From Asterias rubens (lineage: Eukaryota; Echinodermata; Asteroidea; Forcipulatida; Asteriidae), in NCBI RefSeq assembly GCF_902459465.1, contig NC_047066.1:2728001-2792000 (forward strand): a DNA stretch of 64,000 nt. The letters are read 5' to 3'. The notes under the pieces were generated by a model. The model had not been told where the DNA came from, ran no database searches, and saw only the letters and a list, made by a program, of their open reading frames with translations. Positions 48,211 through 59,400 of the stretch are shown in pieces. Position 1 is the stretch's first letter; each line of letters starts with the position of its first letter. The position numbers and the translations under genes were made by a program.

Positions 48211-49965
48211 GAACCCATCGACACCCAGCACCCTGACTTTGGAGTAGACCACTCACCTAGCATCCGTGCTGTAGGAACCAATTGACACCCAGCACCCTGA
48301 CTTTGGAGTAGACCACTCACACAGCATCCTTGCTGTAGGAACCCATCGACACCCAGCACCCTGACTTTGGAGCAGACCACTCACCCAGCATCCGTGCTGT
48401 AGGAACCCATCGACACCCAGTACCCTGACTTTGGAGCAGACCACTCACACAGCATCCGTGCTGTAGGAACCCATCGACACCCAGCACCCTGACTTTGGAG
48501 TAGACCACTCACACAGCATCCTTGCTGTAGGAACCCATCGACACCCAGTACCCTGACTTTGGAGCAGACCACTCACACAGCATCCGTGCTGTAGGAACCC
48601 ATCGACACCCAGCACACTGACTTTGGAGCAGACCATTCACACAGCATCTATCCTGTAGGAACCCATCAACACCCAGTACCCTGACTTTGGAGCAGACCAC
48701 TCACACAGCATCCATGCTGCAATAACCCAAAGACACCCAACACCCTGACTTTGGAGTAGACCACTCACACAGCATCCGTGCTGTAGGAACCCATCGACAC
48801 CCAGCACCCTGACTTTGGAGCAGACCACTCACACAGCATCCATGCTGTAGGAACCCATTGACACCCAGCACCCTGACTTTGGAGCAGACCACTCACACAG
48901 CATCCATGCTGTAGGAACCCATCGACACCCAGTACCCTGACTTTGGAGCAGACCACTCACCCAGCATCCGTGCTGTAGGAACCCATCGACACCCAGTACC
49001 CTGACTTTGGAGCAGACCACTCACCCAGCATCCGTGCTGTAGGAACCCATCGACACCCAGTACCCTGACTTTAGAGCAGACCACTCACCCAGCATCCGTG
49101 CTGTAGGAACCCATCGACACCCAGTACCCTGACTTTGGAGCAGACCACTCACCCAGCATCCATGCTGTAGGAACCCATCAACACCCAGTACCCTGACTTT
49201 AGAGCAGACCACTCACCCAGCATCCGTGCTGTAGGAACCCATCGACACCCAGCACCCTGACTTTAGAGCAGACCACTCACCCAGCATCCGTGCTGTAGGA
49301 ACCCATCGACACCCAGTACCCTGACTTTGGAGCAGACCACTCACACAGCATCCGTGCTGTAGGAACCCATCGACACCCAGTACCCTGACTTTGGAGCAGA
49401 CAACCCACACAGCATCCATGCTGTAGGAACCCATCGACACCCAGCACCCTGAGTATGAACAGACAACCCACACAGCATCCGTGCTGTAGGAACCCATCGA
49501 CACCCAGTACCCTGACTTTGGAGCAGACAACCCACATTGCATCCGTGCTGTAGGAACCCATTGACACCCAGCACCATGAGTATGAACAGACAACCCACAC
49601 AGCATCCATGCTGTAGGAACCCATCGACACCCAGCACCCAAAGGGGCAACAGAAAACCCACGTTGCTTCCATGCTGTAGGAACCCATCGACACCCAGTAC
49701 CCTGACTTTGGAGCAGACAACCCACACAGCATACATGCTGTAGGAACCCATTGACACCCAGCACCATGACTTTGGAGCAGACAACCCACACAGCATCCAT
49801 GCTGTAGGAACCCATCGACACCCAGTACCCTGACTGTGGAGCAGACAACCCACATTGCATCCATCCTGTAGGAACCCATTGACACCCAGCACCCTGAGTA
49901 TGAACAGACAACCCACACAGCATACATGCTGTAGGAACCCTTTGACACCCAGCACCATGAGTCAC
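48165..49965. repeat. 64-bp minisatellite, about 28 units, starting inside the last TANGO2 exon
   Basis: Units read GTAGGAACCCATCGACACCC, AGCACCCTGACTTTGGAGCA, then GACCACTCACACAGCATCCGTGCT, with few substitutions. The first unit contains the TANGO2 codons for EWQQKTHAASML and the stop, in the same register as CATGCTGTAGG of every later unit. Units after about 49390 have GACAACCCACACAG, and one near 49644-49680 keeps GGCAACAGAAAACCCACGTT, closest to the exon. The repeat would form most of the proximal 3'UTR. Confidence 0.95.
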
Positions 49966-51302
49966 CTTACCAGCCAGTGAGCCAGGCTTCTAGTGGATGA
50001 TTCACATAGACTGGGAAATGGGTAACCCTGTTTCAGACCCAAGAGTACATGTAGGTGGTTCCTAACCAAATGGATACTACGCATGCCTATATCCTTCTTG
50101 ACTGGGAAAGCTAAAGGAGTACATGAATGTGGCAATGTGCCCCTGGTGGCAGTTAATTTGGGTCAAAATATATGTTTTTTACATGAATCAAATTTTTTAA
50201 AGTTTTACTCAATTATATGCAATCGGTACATACAATAGTGTTCAACCTGATTTTTAATTGTAATTAACAAAGCTTACTTTACTAAAATACAATTTTCAGA
50301 CGATGCACCTCATTTTATGGCCAACACTTGTGCAAATTTGCAAAGAATAAGCAGGTAAGATTTTCCGCGACGCCATGTTATACATTTCTCTTTGACTATT
50401 GGTCATGTTGGTGGCTCCACTTGACGTTTTGTTTGATCAGTGTTGACCCCCTTGCACGCACGTCAGACGCGGCAACTGTGCCTCACACCCCATTTTGGTG
50501 GGCAATAGGTTTACGTGTAAACTCTTCCTCGCCAGAAATGCGCACTTCACTGAATAACGCACAGTGACATTGCCCACCAAAAGGGCGTACAAAGATTAGT
50601 CTGATATTGACGTCAGGTGAATTGGGTCAATACTCTGTGGACTTCTATGGAGTATCACTTGAAATGTAAACAAAACGGGGCAAATTAGCAAAAATAGTTG
50701 ATTGTTTTAGTTGATTTTTTTTAACCAATGGAACCTCAATTTCAGCATAAAAATTCAGGAATGTTCATGTTTTTTTAAAAACAAGTTTTGTTAATAAGGT
50801 AATATTTAATCATTTTATTTTAATCATAAGGTATTTTTTACAGACTTTTAAGTCAGACTGTGAAAATTTGTGAAAATACCAAACATAAACAAATACTTTT
50901 AATATTTAGATAATAGCGTGAAGCTTTGCAGTAAACTGCACTTATGTTACTTAAAGGTAGGGTCATAGATTTGTAAATACTTTTAAAAGTTGATACCCAT
51001 AGCATGTTGAGAAGCACTGCAGCTGTTGATAGTATAAACTGTTTGAGAAAGGATTCCCCGAGAAGTACTATGGTGTGGGTAATTTGTCACCCAAGAACAT
51101 TTGAGTCTAAATAACAACTCATGTAGGAATCATTTCTCAGATTGCTGAGGGTGTGTTTGTCAATTTGCTACACTCTTGGATGGCTTTGACATTCTTTATA
51201 ATCTACTGTGACTGTTTTTTGTGGTTTTCTCAGCAAGCACACACTCAATCGGCTGAAACTTCACATGTGACTTTTGTTGTTAATTTTGTTATAAGTTTGC
51301 CT

Positions 51303-52025
51303 TTAAAGGCAGTGGACATTATTGTAATTACTCAAAATAATCATCAGCATAAAACCTTACTTGGTAACAAGCAATGGAGAGCTGTTGATAGTATAAAACA
51401 TTGTGAGAGGCGGCTCACTCTAAAGTAATGTAGTTTTCGAGAAGGAAGTTATTGTCCACTAACAAATTTGATTTCGAGACCTCAGAATTAGATTTTGAGG
51501 TCTAAAAATCAAGCATATGAAAGCACACAACTTCAGGTGACAAGGATGTTTTTTTTCACATTATTATCTCGCAACTTAGACAACCAAGTGAGTTCCAATT
51601 TCCACAGGTTTGTTATTTTACCAAAAGTGTTGATTGGCTTGAAAGGCAGTGGACACTATTGGTAATTACTCAAAATAATTATTAGCATGAAACCTTTCTT
51701 GGTGACGAGTAATGGAGAGAGGTTGATGGTATAAAACATTGTGAGAAACGGCTCCCTCTGAAGTGCCATAGTTTTCGAGAAAGAAGTAATTTTCCGTGAA
51801 TTTGATTTAGAGACCTCATATTTAGAATTTGAGGTCTCGAAATCAACCATCTAAACGCACACAACTTCGTGTGACAAGGGTGTTTTTTCTTTCATTATTA
51901 TCTCGCAACTTCGACGACCAATTGAGCTCAAATTTTCACAGGTTTGTTATTTTATGCATATGTTGAGATACACCAAGTGAGAAGACTGGTCTTTGACAAT
52001 TACCAATAGTGTCCAATGTCTTTAA
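51303..52025. repeat. Two family A MITEs side by side
   Basis: The first spans 51303 to about 51640 and the second 51641-52025. Both start with GGCAGTGGACA in the same orientation and abut with almost no spacer, either an insertion at the TTAA-like edge of the first or a tandem copy. Confidence 0.85.
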
Positions 52026-53069
52026 ATATGCATTACGTTTACAACAATATTTTTATCAACGACCCTACCTCTAAAACCAGCATGAATTATTGAATGCTGC
52101 AGAGACCTATGACTTAGTATACTGAATAAAAGTTACAGAATTTGTTACCGAAATAAGGGAAATAAATTAATTTCTTTAGTTTGTTGTTGCATAAATTATT
52201 CTGTAAATCAGTTTGTCATCAGTGCAGATGGTTCAGGAATTTCATCAGCAGATGCATTAAATCTTTAAATCTTGTTGTTTAGTTGTATCTATGCAATTAT
52301 TCTGTTCTCAGTACTTGCTCATGTTCAAAGCAACATTGACTTACTATTTTGAGTCAGACAAATTTCAGAATCATGGACAAGGTGCCCTTGCGTTTAGTTG
52401 GTTTAATTGAGCCCAAAAATATCACGGATTTGTTAAGTTATGCATATATGTAAGAAATACACCAAGTAAGTAGACAATTACCAACAAACTCAGTGCCTTT
52501 AAACTGTTTTTGTTGCATTCTTTTCTTTCAACTTTGATGACCAATCGAGCCCAAATTGTCACATATTTCTTATTTTACGCACATGTTAGGATACACCAAG
52601 TGAGTTAGCAATTACCAAACGTTTCTAGTGCCTTTAAACTGTCAAGTATGACCGCCATCTCCACCACCCCCTCACCCAGTGGCCTTGTTACATCAATCAC
52701 TGTATCCAACTGCAATTCAATTGTTGTCATTCGTATTGACCATTGTCATGAGGTATGTGGTTGTTTCTGCGGTTGAAACACTGTCGTCCTTGGTCATTGT
52801 GTTTCTGTTTATGAATCTTATTGATCATTATCGATTCAAGTTCATTTAGATGATTTATTGCGTCTCTGTACGTTCATTCATGTGGACACAGCAATCGGGA
52901 ATCGCTACTGCTAACTGGTAAATTCAATTACATTATTTTGCTTATTCTATAGAGTCAGAAATGTGTTGTTTTACTGTATAAATTTGCATCGGGATAAAGA
53001 ATATTAATGCAAACCGGCGCAAGCAATTCCTAGAAGACCACTGGAAATACATTAAGCTAGGTTATTTCT

Positions 53070-53562
53070 ATGAAGTTGTGTGATTTCGGGACCTCAAAAT
53101 CTAATTTTGAGGTCTTGAGATCAAATTTGTGGAAAATTGCTTCTTTCTCGGGAGCCATTTCTTACAATGTTTTATACTATCAACAGCTCTCCAGTGCTTG
53201 TTACCAAGTAAGTTTTTGTGCTAAAAATTATTTTGAGTAATAACCAATGAGTGTCCACTGCCTTTAAACTATTGGTAATTTACTCAAAATAATTATTAGC
53301 ATAAAACCTAAGCTTACTGTTGATAAAATAATACTCTGTGTGAAATGACTCCCTCTGAAATAACGCAGTTATCAAGAAAGAAGTATATTTCTGAAAGCAC
53401 ACAACTAACTTCGTATGACAAGGGTATTTCATTATCATCACGCCACTCCGATGACCAATTGAGCTCAAATTTTCACACGTTTGTTATTTTATGCACATGT
53501 TGAGACAACTGAAGTGAGGAGACTGGTCTTTGACAATTACCAATAGTGTCCAATGTCTTTAA
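53070..53562. repeat. Half and full family A MITEs sharing one TTAA
   Basis: 53070-53266 is the right half only (from the AAGTTGTGTG block to CTGCCTTTAA). A shortened element then runs 53263-53562, ending GTCCAATGTCTTTAA. Confidence 0.75.
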
Positions 53563-53990
53563 GTGTTTCTTGGAGCCTATACCATGTGTGTACACAGTTT
53601 TTGCAATGAGAGTCCCTACGTTTTTTTCATGCCTGATTTCGCTGTAGCAAAATCATAAGTTTATTTCATACAAAAAATGCCTTTGAGTGATGAAATAAGT
53701 GTTTAGTGATAGAATAGGACTGGATACAAATTGATAAAAAAATGTTGCATCCAAGTTTAGAATAAAACAGTACATAGGTATGAGTGAGGGTGACATCCAT
53801 TTAATTTTCTGCTAAGCAGTGCTGCAGCAAGCCTAGTCACCTAATTATAAGCGCAGTTGTGTCATGGTTCAGAAGCTTCATAAAGGTGGGCCAAACAGCA
53901 TATAGATCTTAGCAAACACTTACAAAACAACAAAATTGGTTAGCATATTTTGTGTGAATGTATGAAATTTCCCCCAGATGTCAACAATGC

Positions 53991-54144
53991 ACAATTTGTT
54001 AGTTTGTTTTTTGGTTGAGGGGGTGCTTGGGTTTTTTGGGGGGAGAGGGGATGTTCTTTCTTATGACCACAATTTGTTAGTTTGTTTTTTGGTTGAGGGG
54101 GTGCTTGGGTTTTTTGGGGGCAGAGGGGATGTTCGTTCTTATGA
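53991..54144. repeat. Tandem duplication, 78 bp x 2
   Basis: ACAATTTGTTAGTTTGTTTT to GATGTTC-T-CTTATGAC occurs twice back to back with three or so differences. Confidence 0.9.
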
Positions 54145-54482
54145 CTATTTAATAACTATTCCAGCAATTAATGTGCATGGTATTCCTCCATTATTTGGGG
54201 TCACATAAAGTGTAGAGACTAGCCTTTGACAATATCCAATGTTTCCCGGCATGTGTAAAGAACATCACATTCCCTTTAAATTCACTCACATTTTGATAAC
54301 TCAATACCATGACTCTCTTGATCTGTCATGCTGTTTGGCAGAGGTCTCTAACCCTTTCACTTCACTTCAGCCCCCAATTCTGTTGACATAAAACCCCATT
54401 GGGTTCCCACATGGTTTGACAATTCAAGCATGACACGCAGATCCTCACACAACTGGTGCTCAAAAGGTTAGTTTTACGATCT

Positions 54483-54857
54483 CTAGCCATTGGACACTTT
54501 CGGTAAACAGTATTGTCCAAGGCCCACACTTTGTGTATCACAACTTATATATAAAATAACAAACCTGTGAAAATTTAGGCTCAATCGGTCTTCGGAGTCT
54601 GGAGAAAATAACGAGGAAAACCCACTCTTGGTTCCGCAAGTTTCGCCGTGTCATGACATGTGTTTAAAATAAATCCGTAACTCTCGATATCGAGAATGAA
54701 TTGGTAATTGTTTTAATGTTTTCTCAAAAACGAAAGCATTTCATGGAATAATATTTCAAGAGAAGTCTTTCACCATTACCTTCTGTAAACCCTGTAAGTT
54801 ATTTGTAAATCTGTGAACTTTTTTTTTTCTGTGCCGAAAGTGTCCAATGGCTTTAAA
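54483..54857. repeat. TTAA-type foldback MITE, family B
   Basis: Starts CTAGCCATTGGACACTTTCGG and ends AGTGTCCAATGGCTTTAA, one of the better preserved copies. It lies between TANGO2 and the SLC43-like gene. Confidence 0.8.
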
Positions 54858-55888
54858 GATTTCATTGTAGAGTAGAGTACTAAACAATTGTCTTTTTGAG
54901 TTTCCCCTTTTGTGTAAATCAAAAATCATTAAAATCGGCCAATAAATGTCCTCAGTGTGTTCTGTAAACCAAAATACTTTTTTGTAAACCACAAGACTTT
55001 GCACATAGGGAACTCCGTAGCATGTTGGGCATTTTAATTCTTTCGCCTCTCCAATTGGAAACTGAAAAGATTGCATAAAAGCAACCCGATTTTATTTACC
55101 AATCATTGGAAAGATCTGACCTCACTCTTCTTTCAAATGATGGTGAGCTTTGTTATACATGATGAACATGGACAAAACTACAGCTTCTATAGTAGGAATG
55201 GACTTTGTATTCAGGCTTGGTGTGTGTATGTTTGTGTGTGTTAATATTAGCTTGGTCGATTAAAGGCACTTTAAGTTGGTCTGGTCATGTAAATGTTACA
55301 GACATTCCACACAGCATTGGTAAGGATAGAAATCGTTGTTTAGTTTCAATTTGAAAGCTTACACTGATTATGTAGTTTAATAGTAGAACCATTTTTTTGT
55401 TTCTTCTTTTAAATAATTCCATCTGCATTCACGAAAACTGTAAATGAAAACCTAAAAGAAATTGCAACAGCTGATTTTAGTTGTTGCAAGGACAATAAGT
55501 GCTGAAAATTGTGAATGGACTGGTTCTATACTATATATTCTTGTCAAATTGTACATAATCTTTGTAACATTTTTTTTCTGTAAACACTTCCCTTTTTAAT
55601 GTTTATATAATACAATTTCTTGTATATCTTTAACTCAATTTAGCCCTTGTATTATGTTTCCATTGCAGCAGTAGAGCATGACGGGCTCTATGTGTGTATG
55701 TTGGGAAAACTCATTGAATGTCGCCCCCATTTTCCTTTTTTTATAGGGACATTAATTATGTGTTGTTTAGCATCAAAGAGTTCATGGGATTCTGGGGCAT
55801 TGCAGGATAGGGGTTATCCATTTTGGTTTGCGGTAATATCATGTGTACTTGCTGGGTAGATTATGTTTATGAAAGCTTATAGATTTTG

Positions 55889-56070
55889 CATCTGAAAGCA
55901 CACAACTTCGTGTGACAAGGGTGTTTTTTCTTTCATAGTTATCTCGCAACTTCAACGACCAATTGAGCTCAAATTTTGACAGGTTTCCTATTTTATGCAT
56001 ATGTTGAGAAAGACCAAGTAGTGAGAAGACTGGTCTTTGACAATTACCAAAAGTGTCCAGAGTCTTTAAG
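55889..56070. repeat. Right half of a family A MITE
   Basis: It begins in the GCATCTGAAAGCACACAACTT block and ends GTCCAGAGTCTTTAAG. The left half is absent. Confidence 0.8.
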
Positions 56071-56473
56071 TGCCTCTATGGTATGGGGCCCAGTTCACTG
56101 TTTCTCGTGACTTTTTCAACTCTAGCTGGTTAACATACAACCCCAATTATTTTATTGCTTTGAATGTTTGTTCCCAAAATTTGTTAATGTATATTTTGTT
56201 TTTAAGACAGAAGTTTTTCTTTTCCAAATTATTCTGCGTTGAAAACATGTAATGTCTGTATTTATCATAAGATTACTTGTTTTCTAGTTGCAAACATGTA
56301 GTCGTTCACTCAAAAACATTTAAACAGCCTTGGCGCTATATGCATCGCAACGTATTGACATTTCGATAAGTGGTTGTTTACACAATTCTGATGTTTGGTT
56401 GTTTGCATTTTGTAACATTGTGGATTATTTCTTCATTTGTCGTATTAATCTACAGTAGTGTGACATGTAAGAG

Positions 56474-59400
56474 ATGCTGAGTCTAGGTTTATATCGAGTC
56501 CTGACGCTAAGCTTTGGTATCAGTGAAATCCTGCTCTTTAGTGGAATATCATTCGGCTGGGCCTCGCTCGTCTTCATCCTGAAGCAAGATGGATACTTCA
56601 GTCACCTCTGTCCAGAAGCAACAATGTCTCCCACCATCAACACAACGGGAGTACCGGGTAATAATACCCCTAGCCAGGTGATAGTCTTTGGGCAGACAAC
56701 ACCGGCTTCCTTTGGAGTCGATGAGGTATCTTTGAGGGGTTTTCCGAGCTGTCCAGAGCAAGACGCCCAACTTCAGCTCATTTTCACCGTGGCTACCTTC
56801 TGTTATGAGTTTCTTCTCTTCCCGATGGGATTGATGTTGGATAAATTCGGAACACTGTTCATGAGAATATTGACAAGGTAAGCGTTTCTTTCTGAATCAA
56901 ACAAAAGTTAAAGACACTGGACACCTCTAATAATTGTCAAAGACTAGCCTCCCCACTTGGTGTATCTCAACATATGCATAAAATAACAAATCTGTGAAAA
57001 TTTTAGCTCAATTGGTCGTCGAAGTTGCGAGATAATACTGACAGAAAAAACACCCATGTCTTATGAAGTTGTGTGCTTTCAGATGCTTGTTTTTGAAACC
57101 TTAAAGTCTATTCTGATGAGGTCTGGAAATCAAATTTGTGGAAAATTACTTCTTTCAAAAAAAAATATGTTACTTCAGAGGGAGCCGTTTCTCACAATTT
57201 TTTGACCATCGTACTCGTTACCAAGTTATTAGGTTATACTAGTAACTATTTTGAGTAATTACCATTAGTGTCCACTGCCTTTAACGACCTGACAATTTGA
57301 CCCTAGCAGAGTCTTTCTCATTCAGCCTTCGAGAAAGACTCTGCAAGGGTCGAAACGTCCGACCATTTTGCATTTATTCCTAGTACTTTTTGGTAGGTAA
57401 GCAGGTTACAATCAGCAAATGGTATTTTCTAGTTTTAAATCATTCAGAATAGGAAAGCATGTGAAAGAATATTTATTAATGTATGTTTCAAGTTATGAAA
57501 CCAAGAATGCTCTATCAGTGAATGTTATATTGAGGAAACCGGTATGTAACTCACTCAGAATTTTCCTGATTTCTAAAACATGGTTGGGAAATTTCATCTC
57601 ATTAGAAATCAATGATTTCTCCAGAAAAAGATCAGAACATACTGATCAAAACATCAAGTTGAAACCAACGGTTCTTTTCAGAACCACCCCAACTCATTTA
57701 GAGATAGTCATTACATGGTGTTACCGCAAACCTTAATTCCATATCATTAGAAATCATTTGCAACCAAAGTTTTAAAGGAACGTTACAGAATTGGTAAGAA
57801 ACAAAAATCGTAAAGATCACAGATTTACATAAAACTTTTGGTTTTTCACTATTCTCTCGTGACCCAGATGGCCGATCGATCTCAAACTTGTACAGGTTTG
57901 TCAGTTTATGTATATGGTGGATTACATAAAATGCTTACACTCCCAGCAACGGTTTTGTTAGCAAAAAAACAATTATATAATGTTCCTTTAAAGGCACTGT
58001 ACACGTTTTGTAATAATGTCAAAGACCAGTGTTCTCATTTGGTTTATCCCATCATAAGCATAAAATAACAGCCTGTGAAAATTTGAGCTCAATCGGTCAT
58101 CGAAGTTGCGAGAAAATACATGAAAGAAAGAAAAAACACCCTTGTTGGACGTTACTTCGGAGGGAGTCGTTTCCCACAATGTTTTATACTACCAACAGCT
58201 CTCCAATGCTTGTTATTACCAATTCAGTTTTTAAGTTAATATTTGTTTTGAGTAGTTACCAAATGTGTACCTTCCCTTTAAAGGTTTGTTATAATTGGCA
58301 ACTTTGTTGAGCGCCAACAAAAACATTTTGTGGTTGTTTTGGGTTTTTTTTTTTTGACGCAGCTGTTTTTTGGTGACCAGTTTGCTGTTAGTTGCCTTCA
58401 GTTCTAGAGAGACTGCCAGAGAGCAATCCCTCTGGAACTTAAAGGCAACTTTTAAAGGGTGTATGTACTTTTTGTAGTACAAAAAACACAATGTCCACAG
58501 ATTTACACTAAACTTTGAAGACAGTTAGAAGATAATGATAGTAGAAAGCTTCCCTGAAAATATTACGTCCTGAGGTGCTGTAGTTTTGGGGAAACGAGTA
58601 AAACAATGTCATGAAAATAATTTTTGTTTCATGAGACGAAAATTATTTTAAAGGCAGTGGACACTATTGGTAATCACTTAAAATAATTATTAGCATAAAA
58701 CCTTTCTTGGTGACGAGTAATGGGGAGATGTTGATGGTATAAAGCATTGTGAGAAATGGCTCCCTCTGAAGTGCCATAGTTTTCGAGAGAGAAGTTATTT
58801 TCCACGAAGTTGATTTCGAGACCTCAAGTTTAGAACTTGAGGTCTCGAAATCAACTATCTAAACGCACACAACTTCGTGTGTCAAGGGTATTTTTTCTTT
58901 CATTATTATCTCGGAAGTTCAATGACCGATTGAGCTCAAATTTCACAGGTTTGTTATTTAATGCATATGTTGAGATACAGCAAGTGAGAAGACTGGTCTT
59001 TGACAATTACCAATAGTGTCCACTGCCTTAAAGCATTACAAACGTATTTTCATGACATTGTTTTACTCATTTCTCAAAAACTACAGCACCTCAGTATTTT
59101 GAAGGGAAGTTTTCCACTATCATTATCTTCAAACCCTGTAAGGTTAATGTAAATCTATGGACATTTTGAAAATATACCCAAATCATTTAAAGGTTTGTTG
59201 TTATGGGCAAACTTGTTGAGCGCCAAAAACATAAACATTTTGTGGTTGTTTTTGTTTGATTTTTTGACGCAGCTGTTTTTTGGTGACCAGTTTGCTGTTA
59301 GTTGCCTTCAGTTCTAGAGAGTCGGCTGACGTCATCCTTCCAGCTATGTGTTTGTTGATAGTCGGTGGAATCGAACTGTTATTTGTTAATATGCAGGTAA

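Larger units (their letters stand above)
49966..56455. other. Intergenic region between TANGO2 and the SLC43-like gene
   Basis: No coding exon supported. It includes family A MITEs (51303-52025, 53070-53562, 55889-56070), a family B MITE (54483-54857), an inverted CATTTTGGTGGGCAAT/TTGCCCACCAAAAG pair at about 50490-50585, and a 78-bp direct duplication at 53991-54144. The rest is AT-rich with no recognisable content. Confidence 0.65.

Noticed and set aside
48061..49965. Long minus-strand frames of 63-250 codons as genes
   Set aside because: They are frame rotations of a stop-free 64-bp repeat with no unique sequence, start context or family resemblance.
48165..49965. CRISPR array
   Set aside because: No unique spacers, the unit is contiguous, and the host is an intron-containing animal genome.
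55647..55859. 70-codon hydrophobic frame
   Set aside because: No splice context or homology, and the hydrophobicity follows from T-rich intergenic DNA.
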